Position numbers and translations under genes: made by a program. Of a DNA stretch of 34,374 nucleotides, positions 15,030-21,141 are shown one piece after another. The DNA lies in contig JAUNGN010000024.1 in assembly GCA_030524425.1 (NCBI GenBank), forward strand, positions 1 to 34,374. Direction: 5' to 3'. The DNA is from Clostridia bacterium (GTDB lineage: Bacteria > Bacillota > Clostridia > Lachnospirales > CAG-274). Each line of letters begins with the position of its first letter. Position 1 is the first letter of the stretch. The notes beneath the pieces are model-generated. The model was not told where the DNA came from, searched no databases, and was given only the letters and a program-made list of their open reading frames with translations.

Positions 15030-15227
15030 CTATTCTTCTGCTATTAAATCGGTTACAGGTACATTTAGAACGTTGGCTATTTTTACTGCGGTGTACATTG
15101 TTGTGCTGTTATCCTTGACAATCTTTGCCAATGTCTGTGGTAGTATTCCACATTTTTTAGCAAACTCAGCACGCCTATAGCCTGCTTCAGCTATTGCAAT
15201 GTCAATTTGCAAGCCTTTTACTTTCAT
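15030..15227 (-). CDS. Small XRE/Cro-like regulator
   Basis: A 65-residue single-domain HTH protein (GLQIDIAIAEAGYRRAEFAKKCGILPQTLAKIVKDNSTTMYTAVKIANVLNVPVTDLI). It is the first gene of the leftward operon and faces the CI-like gene across a 170-base AT-rich control region, the classic place of Cro. GGAGGTGATAAT precedes the ATG. Confidence 0.82.
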   Translation of the reverse strand: MKVKGLQIDIAIAEAGYRRAEFAKKCGILPQTLAKIVKDNSTTMYTAVKIANVLNVPVTDLIAEE

Positions 15228-15257
15228 ATTATCACCTCCGTTTTATTTTATAAGTTG

Positions 15258-15286
15258 ATTTTACCACCATCAAAGTATTTTGTCAA
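15258..15286 (-). promoter_or_regulatory. Leftward promoter of the cro/antirepressor operon
   Basis: Minus-strand TTGACA (15286-15281), 17-base spacer, TAAAAT (15263-15258), about 30 bases before the XRE start. Between this and the rightward promoter lie ATTAATT (15289-15295) and AATTAAT (15326-15332), which may be operator half-sites, although the region is so AT-rich that this is weak. Confidence 0.7.
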
Positions 15287-15350
15287 GTATTAATTGAATT
15301 TTATTTTATTAAAATATTTTAAACCAATTAATCTATTTTAAGAAATATTA

Positions 15351-15379
15351 TTGACTTATCATTTTTTAACTGTTATTAT
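15351..15379 (+). promoter_or_regulatory. Rightward promoter of the CI-like repressor
   Basis: TTGACT (15351-15356), 17-base spacer, TATTAT (15374-15379). TAGGAGGTGATTTA follows immediately and leads into ATG 15398, so the mRNA leader is very short. Confidence 0.7.
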
Positions 15380-15397
15380 ATATTAGGAGGTGATTTA

Positions 15398-15928
15398 ATG
15401 GATACTCAAATACTTAGTAAAAGGATTAAAGAATTACGTCAAAAACTTAATTTAACACAAAGAGAATTTACAGAAGAATTAAGCATTACCCCCGCAACTC
15501 TTTCTGCGTACGAAAAAAGTACCGTTAATCCGTCTATTTCTGTAATTGTAGAAATAGCCAAAAAATACAATGTTTCTGTTGACTGGTTACTCGGATTAAG
15601 TGATACAACTGTTACTCAAAATAGTATAAAAACATATGCTGATTTAGTAAAATTTCTCGTTGATATTTCAAAAACGGATATGAAAATTGTAGTTCAAGAA
15701 TCATATCTTGAATATACAACACTCGGCGAACCAGTTATACACTATTGTGGTATATTATTTGATACAAGAAACAAAGACTTTGAGCAATTTTTTGAAGATT
15801 ATAATAAAATGAACTTATTGTACAAAAATAATTCAATAGATGAAGAAGTATACAATTTATGGCTAGAAAAAACATTAAATAAATTTGAGAATATTGCCAT
15901 AAACGATTGTGAAGATTTACCATTTTAA
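15398..15928 (+). CDS. CI-like repressor, XRE HTH
   Basis: A 176-residue protein and the only long plus-strand gene of the prophage part. Residues 5-65 are an XRE domain (LSKRIKELRQKLNLTQREFTEELSITPATLSAYEKSTVNPSISVIVEIAKKYNVSVDWLLGLSD). The remaining 110 residues lack the Ser/Lys peptidase of LexA/CI repressors, so induction is probably not by RecA-driven self-cleavage; the two antirepressors opposite offer another route. It diverges from the Cro-like gene and ends at a two-way terminator (15965-15993) shared with the CRISPR transcript. Confidence 0.82.
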   Translation: MDTQILSKRIKELRQKLNLTQREFTEELSITPATLSAYEKSTVNPSISVIVEIAKKYNVSVDWLLGLSDTTVTQNSIKTYADLVKFLVDISKTDMKIVVQESYLEYTTLGEPVIHYCGILFDTRNKDFEQFFEDYNKMNLLYKNNSIDEEVYNLWLEKTLNKFENIAINDCEDLPF

Positions 15929-15964
15929 AATCAAAGCAATTTAATATAATATTTACTACAACAC

Positions 15965-15993
15965 AAAAAGAGCAGTCTTAAACTGCTCTTTTT
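15965..15993. terminator. Two-way terminator between repressor gene and CRISPR transcript
   Basis: Perfect 12-bp stem AAAAAGAGCAGT / ACTGCTCTTTTT with a 5-base loop, giving T runs on both strands. It should end both the repressor mRNA and the leftward mini-array RNA. Confidence 0.8.
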
Positions 15994-15995
15994 GC

Positions 15996-16022
15996 ATTTA
16001 CATCATAACATTACTATCAAAC
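15996..16022 (-). repeat. Degenerate third CRISPR-like repeat
   Basis: The first 24 bases in minus-strand sense match the repeat of the array at 22 positions (shared core AGTAATGTTAT), after which the likeness fades into the terminator. It is 62 bases from the nearest full repeat, not a normal spacer length. Confidence 0.5.
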
Positions 16023-16054
16023 TCAAACTTCTTAGCTAATATAACCATCAAAAG

Positions 16055-16088
16055 AACTAGGTTAATATCATTAACCTCGTTCCTAGTT
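16055..16088. repeat. Hairpin at the end of the array
   Basis: Two overlapping perfect pairings are possible: AACTAGG (16055-16061) with CCTAGTT (16082-16088), and GGTTAAT (16060-16066) with ATTAACC (16070-16076). It touches the terminal repeat. Confidence 0.55.
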
Positions 16089-16186
16089 TACTACCATACA
16101 AAATAACATTACTCTCAAACCTGAGGTCACCCAACAAATCGTGAATATGAGTTTTACTACCATACAAAATAACATTACTCTCAAAC
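16085..16186 (-). CRISPR. Cas-less mini-CRISPR array, two type II-like repeats, one 30-nt spacer
   Basis: Repeats at 16151-16186 and 16085-16120 agree at 34 of 36 bases; both differences are at the outer end of the left copy, as in a terminal repeat. The spacer is 16121-16150, exactly 30 bases. Read on the minus strand, the repeat starts GTTTGAGAGTAATGTTATTT and ends GGTAGTAAAAC, which is close in length and pattern to type II-A repeats (GTTTTAGAG...AAAAC). A leftward promoter at 16241-16269 and a terminator at 15965-15993 make a transcript of about 270 nt. No cas gene lies in the window, so any use would depend on a host Cas9. Confidence 0.82.
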
Positions 16187-16219
16187 CCTCAAATTTAAGA
16201 AAAGTGCATTACCCTCCCG

Positions 16220-16231
16220 TGTTATTTTGTA
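16220..16231 (-). other. 12-nt anti-repeat at the 5' end of the array transcript
   Basis: Minus-strand TACAAAATAACA is an exact complement of the repeat core TGTTATTTTGTA. It lies within a few bases of the predicted transcript start (about 16234), so the RNA opens with a segment able to pair with either repeat, as a tracrRNA would. Confidence 0.6.
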
Positions 16232-16240
16232 GATATAAAT

Positions 16241-16269
16241 ATTGTACCACAAAATTGTATGTTATTCAA
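16241..16269 (-). promoter_or_regulatory. Leftward promoter of the mini-array
   Basis: Minus-strand TTGAAT (16269-16264), 17-base spacer, TACAAT (16246-16241), directly after the terminator of the secreted-protein gene. Confidence 0.65.
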
Positions 16270-16283
16270 TAATTTTTCAGTAT

Positions 16284-16309
16284 AAAAGAGCAATCTTTTG
16301 ACTGCTCTT
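16284..16309 (-). terminator. Terminator of the membrane/secreted protein operon
   Basis: Minus-strand stem AAGAGCAGTC / GATTGCTCTT (one G-T pair) with an AAAA loop and TTTT after it. Confidence 0.72.
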
Positions 16310-16321
16310 GAATTAAAGTTA

Positions 16322-17128
16322 TCAAGGGAAAAATCCCTCTCCGTTAGAAATTTCACCGTATTCTGCATTAGAAGGTGGTTGCATATTTTTAAGTGCATTA
16401 TTTATTGCGTCTGATTCAGCAAATCCTCTATAGGTGTACAAATCTAAATTCTGTTGATATTGCTCTTCTGAATATTCTGGAATCGGCTCTGTAAATTGAT
16501 AATGTTCAATAGTGTTACTTATACTAGCTTGATAAGCCTCCATGTCCGCCGCTTCTTCTTCGGAAAACCAATCCTGCCCCCACAAATGATCATCAGTTAA
16601 TCCTCCGCTCGTTATTGTTGCCTTAAAGGAGGCTGTTGCCTTTGTATAAAACATAATAATTTCTGCGCCCTTACTAGAATCTAACGAAAAGCTATCAATT
16701 AATTTTTCGCAAGACGGATATAAATATGCAGGTCTTGCACATATTATATCTACACTTATATCTTTATAAACGGGAACAACTATTTCATTCGTTAAAGGCT
16801 CTTCTAAATTCCTAGTAAACGGAATTGTATATGGCTTAACACCTTCAAGATTATCTCCCACAAGTTTATACGCTAGAGAATGAGCCTCTCCATAATCATC
16901 TATTTGAGTAGAAAAACATACAATATTTCCATTTTCTGCAAAATCAGCTCTCCAAATATTTCCATTAACATCTGTAAGAGCATACCAACCCATTTCTTTT
17001 ATTTCTTCTTTGCTAACAATAGTATTCATAAGTCTATTATAAGCATCTGTCTTTTCAGCAGCTAAAGTAGAAACACTAAGCAATAATGTTGTTAACGCTA
17101 ACGATAGTACAAATATTAGTCTTTTCAT
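16322..17128 (-). CDS. Secreted protein of unknown function
   Basis: A 268-residue protein with a clear signal peptide (MKRLIFVLSLALTTLLLSVS, cleavage likely after STLAA near residue 24) and no lipobox Cys. The mature part has no domain I recognise; it is acidic, has YALTDVNGNIWRADFAENGN early on and an EEAADMEAYQ helix later. It follows the membrane protein gene by three bases and would be co-expressed from the promoter at 17595-17623. As an exported product inside a phage lysogeny block, it is likely to change the surface or behaviour of the lysogen. Start follows AGGAGG. Confidence 0.65.
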   Translation of the reverse strand: MKRLIFVLSLALTTLLLSVSTLAAEKTDAYNRLMNTIVSKEEIKEMGWYALTDVNGNIWRADFAENGNIVCFSTQIDDYGEAHSLAYKLVGDNLEGVKPYTIPFTRNLEEPLTNEIVVPVYKDISVDIICARPAYLYPSCEKLIDSFSLDSSKGAEIIMFYTKATASFKATITSGGLTDDHLWGQDWFSEEEAADMEAYQASISNTIEHYQFTEPIPEYSEEQYQQNLDLYTYRGFAESDAINNALKNMQPPSNAEYGEISNGEGFFP

Positions 17129-17131
17129 ATA

Positions 17132-17569
17132 TTATTCCTCCTCATAATTGCCACTTATTTTATCAACTTTTTCATTAATATCTTTGATTTGGTTTTTAGT
17201 GTAAATCACCAATTCCTCAATATATTTTAATCTTTCATCTTCCATATTGTTTAATAACTTAGACATTCCAACAGCTATGCCACCAAGAAGAGTACCTTGT
17301 ATAAAAACAGCAAAACCTAACAAAAAACCTTTCTCTGTATTCATTAAAACACATGCACCAATCGTAGAAATTACAATATACACATATCCTATAAGCTTTA
17401 ATAGATTTTTTAAATTTTTTGCCAAGAATACTAAGATAAGCATAAGCAACCCAGTAATAACAATAAAACCAATCATTTCATAATTATCGGAAGATCCATT
17501 TTCAATAAATCTTGTTACATATTCTGTAGCATTTTCTCCATAATTGTCCATGACAACATATCCATTCAT
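17132..17569 (-). CDS. Three-pass membrane protein with cytoplasmic coil
   Basis: A 145-residue protein. Transmembrane segments lie near residues 33-50, 57-75 and 82-101, followed by a charged coiled coil (NNMEDERLKYIEELVIYTKNQIKDINEKVDKI). I do not recognise a family. Possible roles are superinfection exclusion or holding the secreted partner; neither is shown. I use ATG 17569 because AAGGAG lies ten bases upstream. That ribosome site is part of a 16-bp hairpin and would be closed in mRNA coming from the tape-measure gene but free in mRNA from the local promoter. Confidence 0.65.
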   Translation of the reverse strand: MNGYVVMDNYGENATEYVTRFIENGSSDNYEMIGFIVITGLLMLILVFLAKNLKNLLKLIGYVYIVISTIGACVLMNTEKGFLLGFAVFIQGTLLGGIAVGMSKLLNNMEDERLKYIEELVIYTKNQIKDINEKVDKISGNYEEE

Positions 17570-17572
17570 AAG

Positions 17573-17618
17573 AATACCACTCCTTTTTATTTTAATCATA
17601 CTAAAAAGGAGTGGTATT
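17573..17618 (-). promoter_or_regulatory. 16-bp perfect hairpin closing the ribosome site of the membrane protein gene
   Basis: Arms AATACCACTCCTTTTT (minus strand 17618-17603) and AAAAAGGAGTGGTATT (17588-17573) are perfectly complementary, with a 14-base loop. The second arm contains AAGGAG, the Shine-Dalgarno of the gene. The first arm lies within the promoter at 17595-17623. Confidence 0.8.
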
Positions 17619-17623
17619 GTCAA
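17595..17623 (-). promoter_or_regulatory. Promoter embedded in the hairpin
   Basis: Minus-strand TTGACA (17623-17618), 17-base spacer, TATGAT (17600-17595). Predicted start is about 17588, the first base of the second arm, so the transcript lacks the first arm and its ribosome site is open. Confidence 0.72.
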
Positions 17624-17625
17624 TA

Positions 17626-20058
17626 TTAAATGTGCACAATATCGCCCGAATTGTTAAGACTTTCTTCTAAGCCTTCGGTAATCCTCTTTACAATAGCATC
17701 AACGTCCGCTGTTTCCTTAACCTCTCCAAATGTTACATTTATCTGTGGTTGTAACAGCTTACTTGTAAATTGATTAATAGCCTCTTGTTCAGCAAGCTCA
17801 CGCATATAACGCAAATCCTCTGACGCAATATCAACTGTATCATTAATATGATTTACATTGTCAACATCCCCCACATCAAGGCTGCCATCACCAGCTTTTA
17901 TTTTTTCCATTTCTTTCAACATGTCCTGTGTTTCTTTATAACCATCTTTATAAGCCTGTATCTGGTCACTCATCTGTTTTTCAAGCTCTGCCGTCCGCTT
18001 TGCAGTTTCTGCTAAAGAATTATTGTAATCACTATCTTTAATTTTCGACATATCAAACGTAAGTTTTGCTCCCGGATTATCATATCCTTTTATTAAATCT
18101 CCTGCAGATTCAATAGGATTTTTTATAAAATCAACAATACCTTTTCCAATGTCATATGTTGTTTCACCTATAGCGTATGCAGTCCCGTATTCAGATGAAT
18201 TGCTTTTGAACTTATTAACAAAACTGTCACTTGGATTAGCTTTTTCAATTTTTACTATGGCATTCATCTGTTCTTGGCTAAGAGCCTTATAATACTGTCC
18301 ATAGCCAGTGCCTGTCTGATACCTCTTACTTTCCTGCTCATCATTTATAGCTTTAATCTGCTCTTGATAATCTTTTTGTGTAGCGAGTATTGATTTAGCT
18401 GTATTCAGATCAACACCATTTACAGCTGCATAATCACTAGCAGTAACATTGTCTATACCGCTTTGTAAAGCTGTATTTATATTGTTATTAGCTACTGCAC
18501 ATTCAGCAGCATATTTTTCTTGTGAGGCTACCTGTGACCATGCCGAAGCTATACCAAGTACAGCGCTCGCTATAGCGAACAGCACATTAGTATTGCATAC
18601 TGCATTGAAAGTACTCTGAGCAACGGTAGCCCCTTGTACTGAGGTTGTGACTGTTATAAAACTACTACTTATTCCTTGTATTGCTGTTGCAATAGGATTG
18701 AATATTCCTGTCAATGTCTGATAACTCTTGAACATTATATAAGTTGACGTTACATAAGGCAATAGCGGTGTAATTACATTCAGAACCCCTGACAATCCTT
18801 TTGCCACCGATCCTATAGCTGTTGCATATATTCGTATACTCGTTCTTGCTCCTTCTGAACCGAATATACTTACAATATTTCTCCCTACAACATTAATAAC
18901 ACCATTCGCACCAGTAAATTCAGATGCAACACTTCTTATAGTATCACCGAGTTCAGCTAATCCGGGAGCACCCTGTATAGCTAAATCTTGAATCCACTTT
19001 AAAGCCTCTTGTATCTGTTCAGACAACCAAGCCATATTGTTAGACAATCCGCTAACAACACTCTGTCCAAAATCACTGTTAAGCATATCATTCATTTGAT
19101 TATATACATCACTAAAAGCCATTGTCGTGTCGGACATTACGTTAGTCCACGCATCACCAAATGTCATTGGCAATGTACTGAATTTGCTTTCAATATCATC
19201 AGCAGCCGAAAATAAAGCATTTTTAATTATATCTCCTGATATTTCACCATCAGAACTTAAATCCTTTAAGCCTTCCCTTCCAACGCCTGTATATTCTGCT
19301 ATGGCATTGGCAAGCATAGGAGCATTCTCAATAATACTTCTGAACTCATCACCCTGTAGCCTGCCTGATGCCATTGCCTGTGTAAGCTGATACATAGCAG
19401 CCGTTTTTTCCTGTGTACTTGCACCTGATATTTTAAAGGATTTGTTCATCAGCTCCGTAAATTTTACAATTTCTTCATTGCTTCCAAATGCATCCCCTGC
19501 AAGCAGTCCCAGCCTTGCAACTACATCAACAGTATCACCGTAAGCACCTCTTGCATCTTTAGCTGATTTATATATCCGTTGCTGTAACACATTCTGCTTT
19601 TCTAAACTGTCTGTAATAAGCCCCAGTCTTGCGGAATTATTAATCCATGTGTCGGAGGCATCGATTAACTGCTTGCCCCCATATGCACTCGCCGCCATTG
19701 TAATATATTTTTTTATTCCGCTTGTTAATTTGTCACCAAAGGCTGCAGCACTGTTAATTCCGCTGCTTAAATTGCTGTTGTATTGTCTTTGAGCATCGTT
19801 TGCCTGCTCAGTATATTCCTTAATCCTTTTGTATTCTTCACCTACCTGACTACAGCCATTAGCTAACTGCTTTTGTACAGCAACAGCTTCAGCCATGCTC
19901 TTCTGAGCTTCAAGAAAAGGGCTCATATCAATAGCGTTGCCTGATGCCTCGTTCAGCTTATACATACCGCTTATGAGCTGGCCTACACCTCTATACATAT
20001 GCTCAATTGCAGGCGTTGCCGCATCAAGCACGCTTATTTTTGCACTTACTCCGGGCAT
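17626..20058 (-). CDS. Tail tape measure protein
   Basis: An 810-residue protein that sets tail length and is threaded inside the tube. Residues 130-300 (ARLGLITDSLEKQNVLQQRIYKSAKDARGAYGDTVDVVARLG...AMASGRLQGDEFRSIIENAPMLANAIAEYTGVGREGLKDL) are the conserved tape_meas_nterm domain. Hydrophobic helices in the middle (around residues 400-510) fit its role in making a membrane path for DNA. The rest is helical and repetitive. GGAGGTGAATAT precedes ATG 20058. It follows the chaperone gene directly, as in all such phages, but the LysM gene that normally comes next is more than 5 kb away. Confidence 0.9.
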   Translation of the reverse strand: MPGVSAKISVLDAATPAIEHMYRGVGQLISGMYKLNEASGNAIDMSPFLEAQKSMAEAVAVQKQLANGCSQVGEEYKRIKEYTEQANDAQRQYNSNLSSGINSAAAFGDKLTSGIKKYITMAASAYGGKQLIDASDTWINNSARLGLITDSLEKQNVLQQRIYKSAKDARGAYGDTVDVVARLGLLAGDAFGSNEEIVKFTELMNKSFKISGASTQEKTAAMYQLTQAMASGRLQGDEFRSIIENAPMLANAIAEYTGVGREGLKDLSSDGEISGDIIKNALFSAADDIESKFSTLPMTFGDAWTNVMSDTTMAFSDVYNQMNDMLNSDFGQSVVSGLSNNMAWLSEQIQEALKWIQDLAIQGAPGLAELGDTIRSVASEFTGANGVINVVGRNIVSIFGSEGARTSIRIYATAIGSVAKGLSGVLNVITPLLPYVTSTYIMFKSYQTLTGIFNPIATAIQGISSSFITVTTSVQGATVAQSTFNAVCNTNVLFAIASAVLGIASAWSQVASQEKYAAECAVANNNINTALQSGIDNVTASDYAAVNGVDLNTAKSILATQKDYQEQIKAINDEQESKRYQTGTGYGQYYKALSQEQMNAIVKIEKANPSDSFVNKFKSNSSEYGTAYAIGETTYDIGKGIVDFIKNPIESAGDLIKGYDNPGAKLTFDMSKIKDSDYNNSLAETAKRTAELEKQMSDQIQAYKDGYKETQDMLKEMEKIKAGDGSLDVGDVDNVNHINDTVDIASEDLRYMRELAEQEAINQFTSKLLQPQINVTFGEVKETADVDAIVKRITEGLEESLNNSGDIVHI

Positions 20059-20069
20059 ATATTCACCTC

Positions 20070-20225
20070 CTACTTTCTTCTCTTGCCATAAACCTCTAAA
20101 GCTGCATATAAAAAGGCTCTCTCCCTTTTGGAAAGAGCCATTATTTCACTCGGCATTTTGTGCCACCTGTGAAGGGCATAATAACACAGACTTGCGTCCG
20201 GGTCTTTGCCCTTGATTAGTTTTTT
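20070..20225 (-). other. -1 frameshift extension of the tail assembly chaperone
   Basis: The chaperone frame ends TCA AAA AAC TAA, containing the slippery heptamer A AAA AAC (20225-20219) next to its stop. A -1 shift here continues for 49 codons (LIKGKDPDAS... ending LEVYGKRRK) to TAG at 20072-20070, for a 185-residue product. The extension includes RWHKMPSEIMALSKRERAFL, a pattern typical of the T domain of tail chaperones. Five bases after the heptamer a 7-bp stem begins (AAGGGCA 20213-20207 / TGCCCTT 20178-20172), well placed to make ribosomes pause. Confidence 0.85.
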
Positions 20226-20626
20226 GATTCTTCGATTAACTCGCTAATTGAAATATTGTAGCCGCTTAAGCGCTTGATGGATTCGCCTAATGCTTCAATT
20301 TCTCCCGGTAATAAAACATCCTTAATATACTCTTCTGGAGTTCTACAACCCCTCTCGGTTATACTTTCAGCATCTTTAAAATTAGGATACTGACAGCCTG
20401 CAATAGCGATTTTTGTATTGAATAACATTGATTCAAACTTAAAATTACCGTTACTGTCATACGAACTAGCCTTTGCCCTGTACTGTTCTAACTGCTCTGC
20501 ACTCAATGCCTTAATGGTAAAACTAAAATCCTTACCATTCTCATCCTTAAATCTATCACCAATAACAATCTTCTTTGTAATACCCTTAACACTCTTACCC
20601 TTGTTTAAAAATTCCTGTAATGTCAT
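20216..20626 (-). CDS. Tail assembly chaperone XkdN-like (G product)
   Basis: A 136-residue protein of the XkdN/TAC family (KKIVIGDRFKDENGKDFSFTIKALSAEQLEQYRAKASS...YLLPGEIEALGESIKRLSGY-like). It coats the tape measure during tail assembly and is not in the final particle. Most copies stop at 20216; a fraction should be extended by the -1 frameshift described for 20070-20225, as with lambda gpG/gpGT. Start ATG 20626 follows AGGAGG. It sits between the tube and tape measure genes, as always in this family. Confidence 0.88.
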   Translation of the reverse strand: MTLQEFLNKGKSVKGITKKIVIGDRFKDENGKDFSFTIKALSAEQLEQYRAKASSYDSNGNFKFESMLFNTKIAIAGCQYPNFKDAESITERGCRTPEEYIKDVLLPGEIEALGESIKRLSGYNISISELIEESKN

Positions 20627-20655
20627 AATAAATATTCCTCCTTAAAATCTCTTAA

Positions 20656-21129
20656 TTATTCTCCTGTAACTGTGTCAAATTCTTCAACCATTTCCGCACC
20701 ATCAAATGTAAAGCTGAGTTCCTCATTAAGCTCTGTATTGTCTACATCAAGCATAGCAAGTGTAATTCCGTCAAAGTTTACATTCTTAAGCCATATCTTC
20801 TGTCTGCCTGCATTTGATGACGGATCATCATTTACAATAAACATATCAACATAGAAATCCTTGCCTGTATTCATATATTCAAGCATCTTCTTTCTGAATA
20901 TTGATGTCATATAATAAAGTGTAGCAGTGCCTGTACCCTTCCAGCCTGCCGACTTATTCTTACTGCCGGAATAACCCAGCACATTTATTTCCTTTTTCTG
21001 TTTTTCTACTTTTGCCTCTACTTTCTTGACATAAAGCATATCCTCCATACTTCCGTCAATATTGGCGTAGCATTCGCCAAGCTTACCGCTGATAGGGTCT
21101 GTACCCCTTAATGTTAATTCCTTAGCCAT
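20656..21129 (-). CDS. Tail tube protein (XkdM type)
   Basis: A 157-residue protein matching the XkdM/DUF2001 family (LRGTDPISGKLGECYANIDGSMEDMLYVKKVEAKVEKQKKEINVLG...GTGTATLYY...FDGAEMVEEF). It forms the inner tube of the contractile tail. GAGGG precedes the ATG; it follows the sheath gene by 12 bases. Confidence 0.88.
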   Translation of the reverse strand: MAKELTLRGTDPISGKLGECYANIDGSMEDMLYVKKVEAKVEKQKKEINVLGYSGSKNKSAGWKGTGTATLYYMTSIFRKKMLEYMNTGKDFYVDMFIVNDDPSSNAGRQKIWLKNVNFDGITLAMLDVDNTELNEELSFTFDGAEMVEEFDTVTGE

Positions 21130-21141
21130 TTTTATCCCTCC

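Noticed and set aside
15289..15332. Operator repeats between the CI-like and Cro-like promoters
   Set aside because: Only one 7-bp AT-only match was found in a very AT-rich stretch; not enough to name operators.
15987..16088. Plus-strand tracrRNA made of the degenerate repeat and the following hairpin
   Set aside because: The pairing to the repeat is plausible, but there is no plus-strand promoter after the two-way terminator and no T-rich end after the hairpin.
20114..20138. Strong hairpin as the frameshift stimulator
   Set aside because: It is about 80 bases past the slippery heptamer, too far; the stem beginning five bases after the heptamer is better placed.
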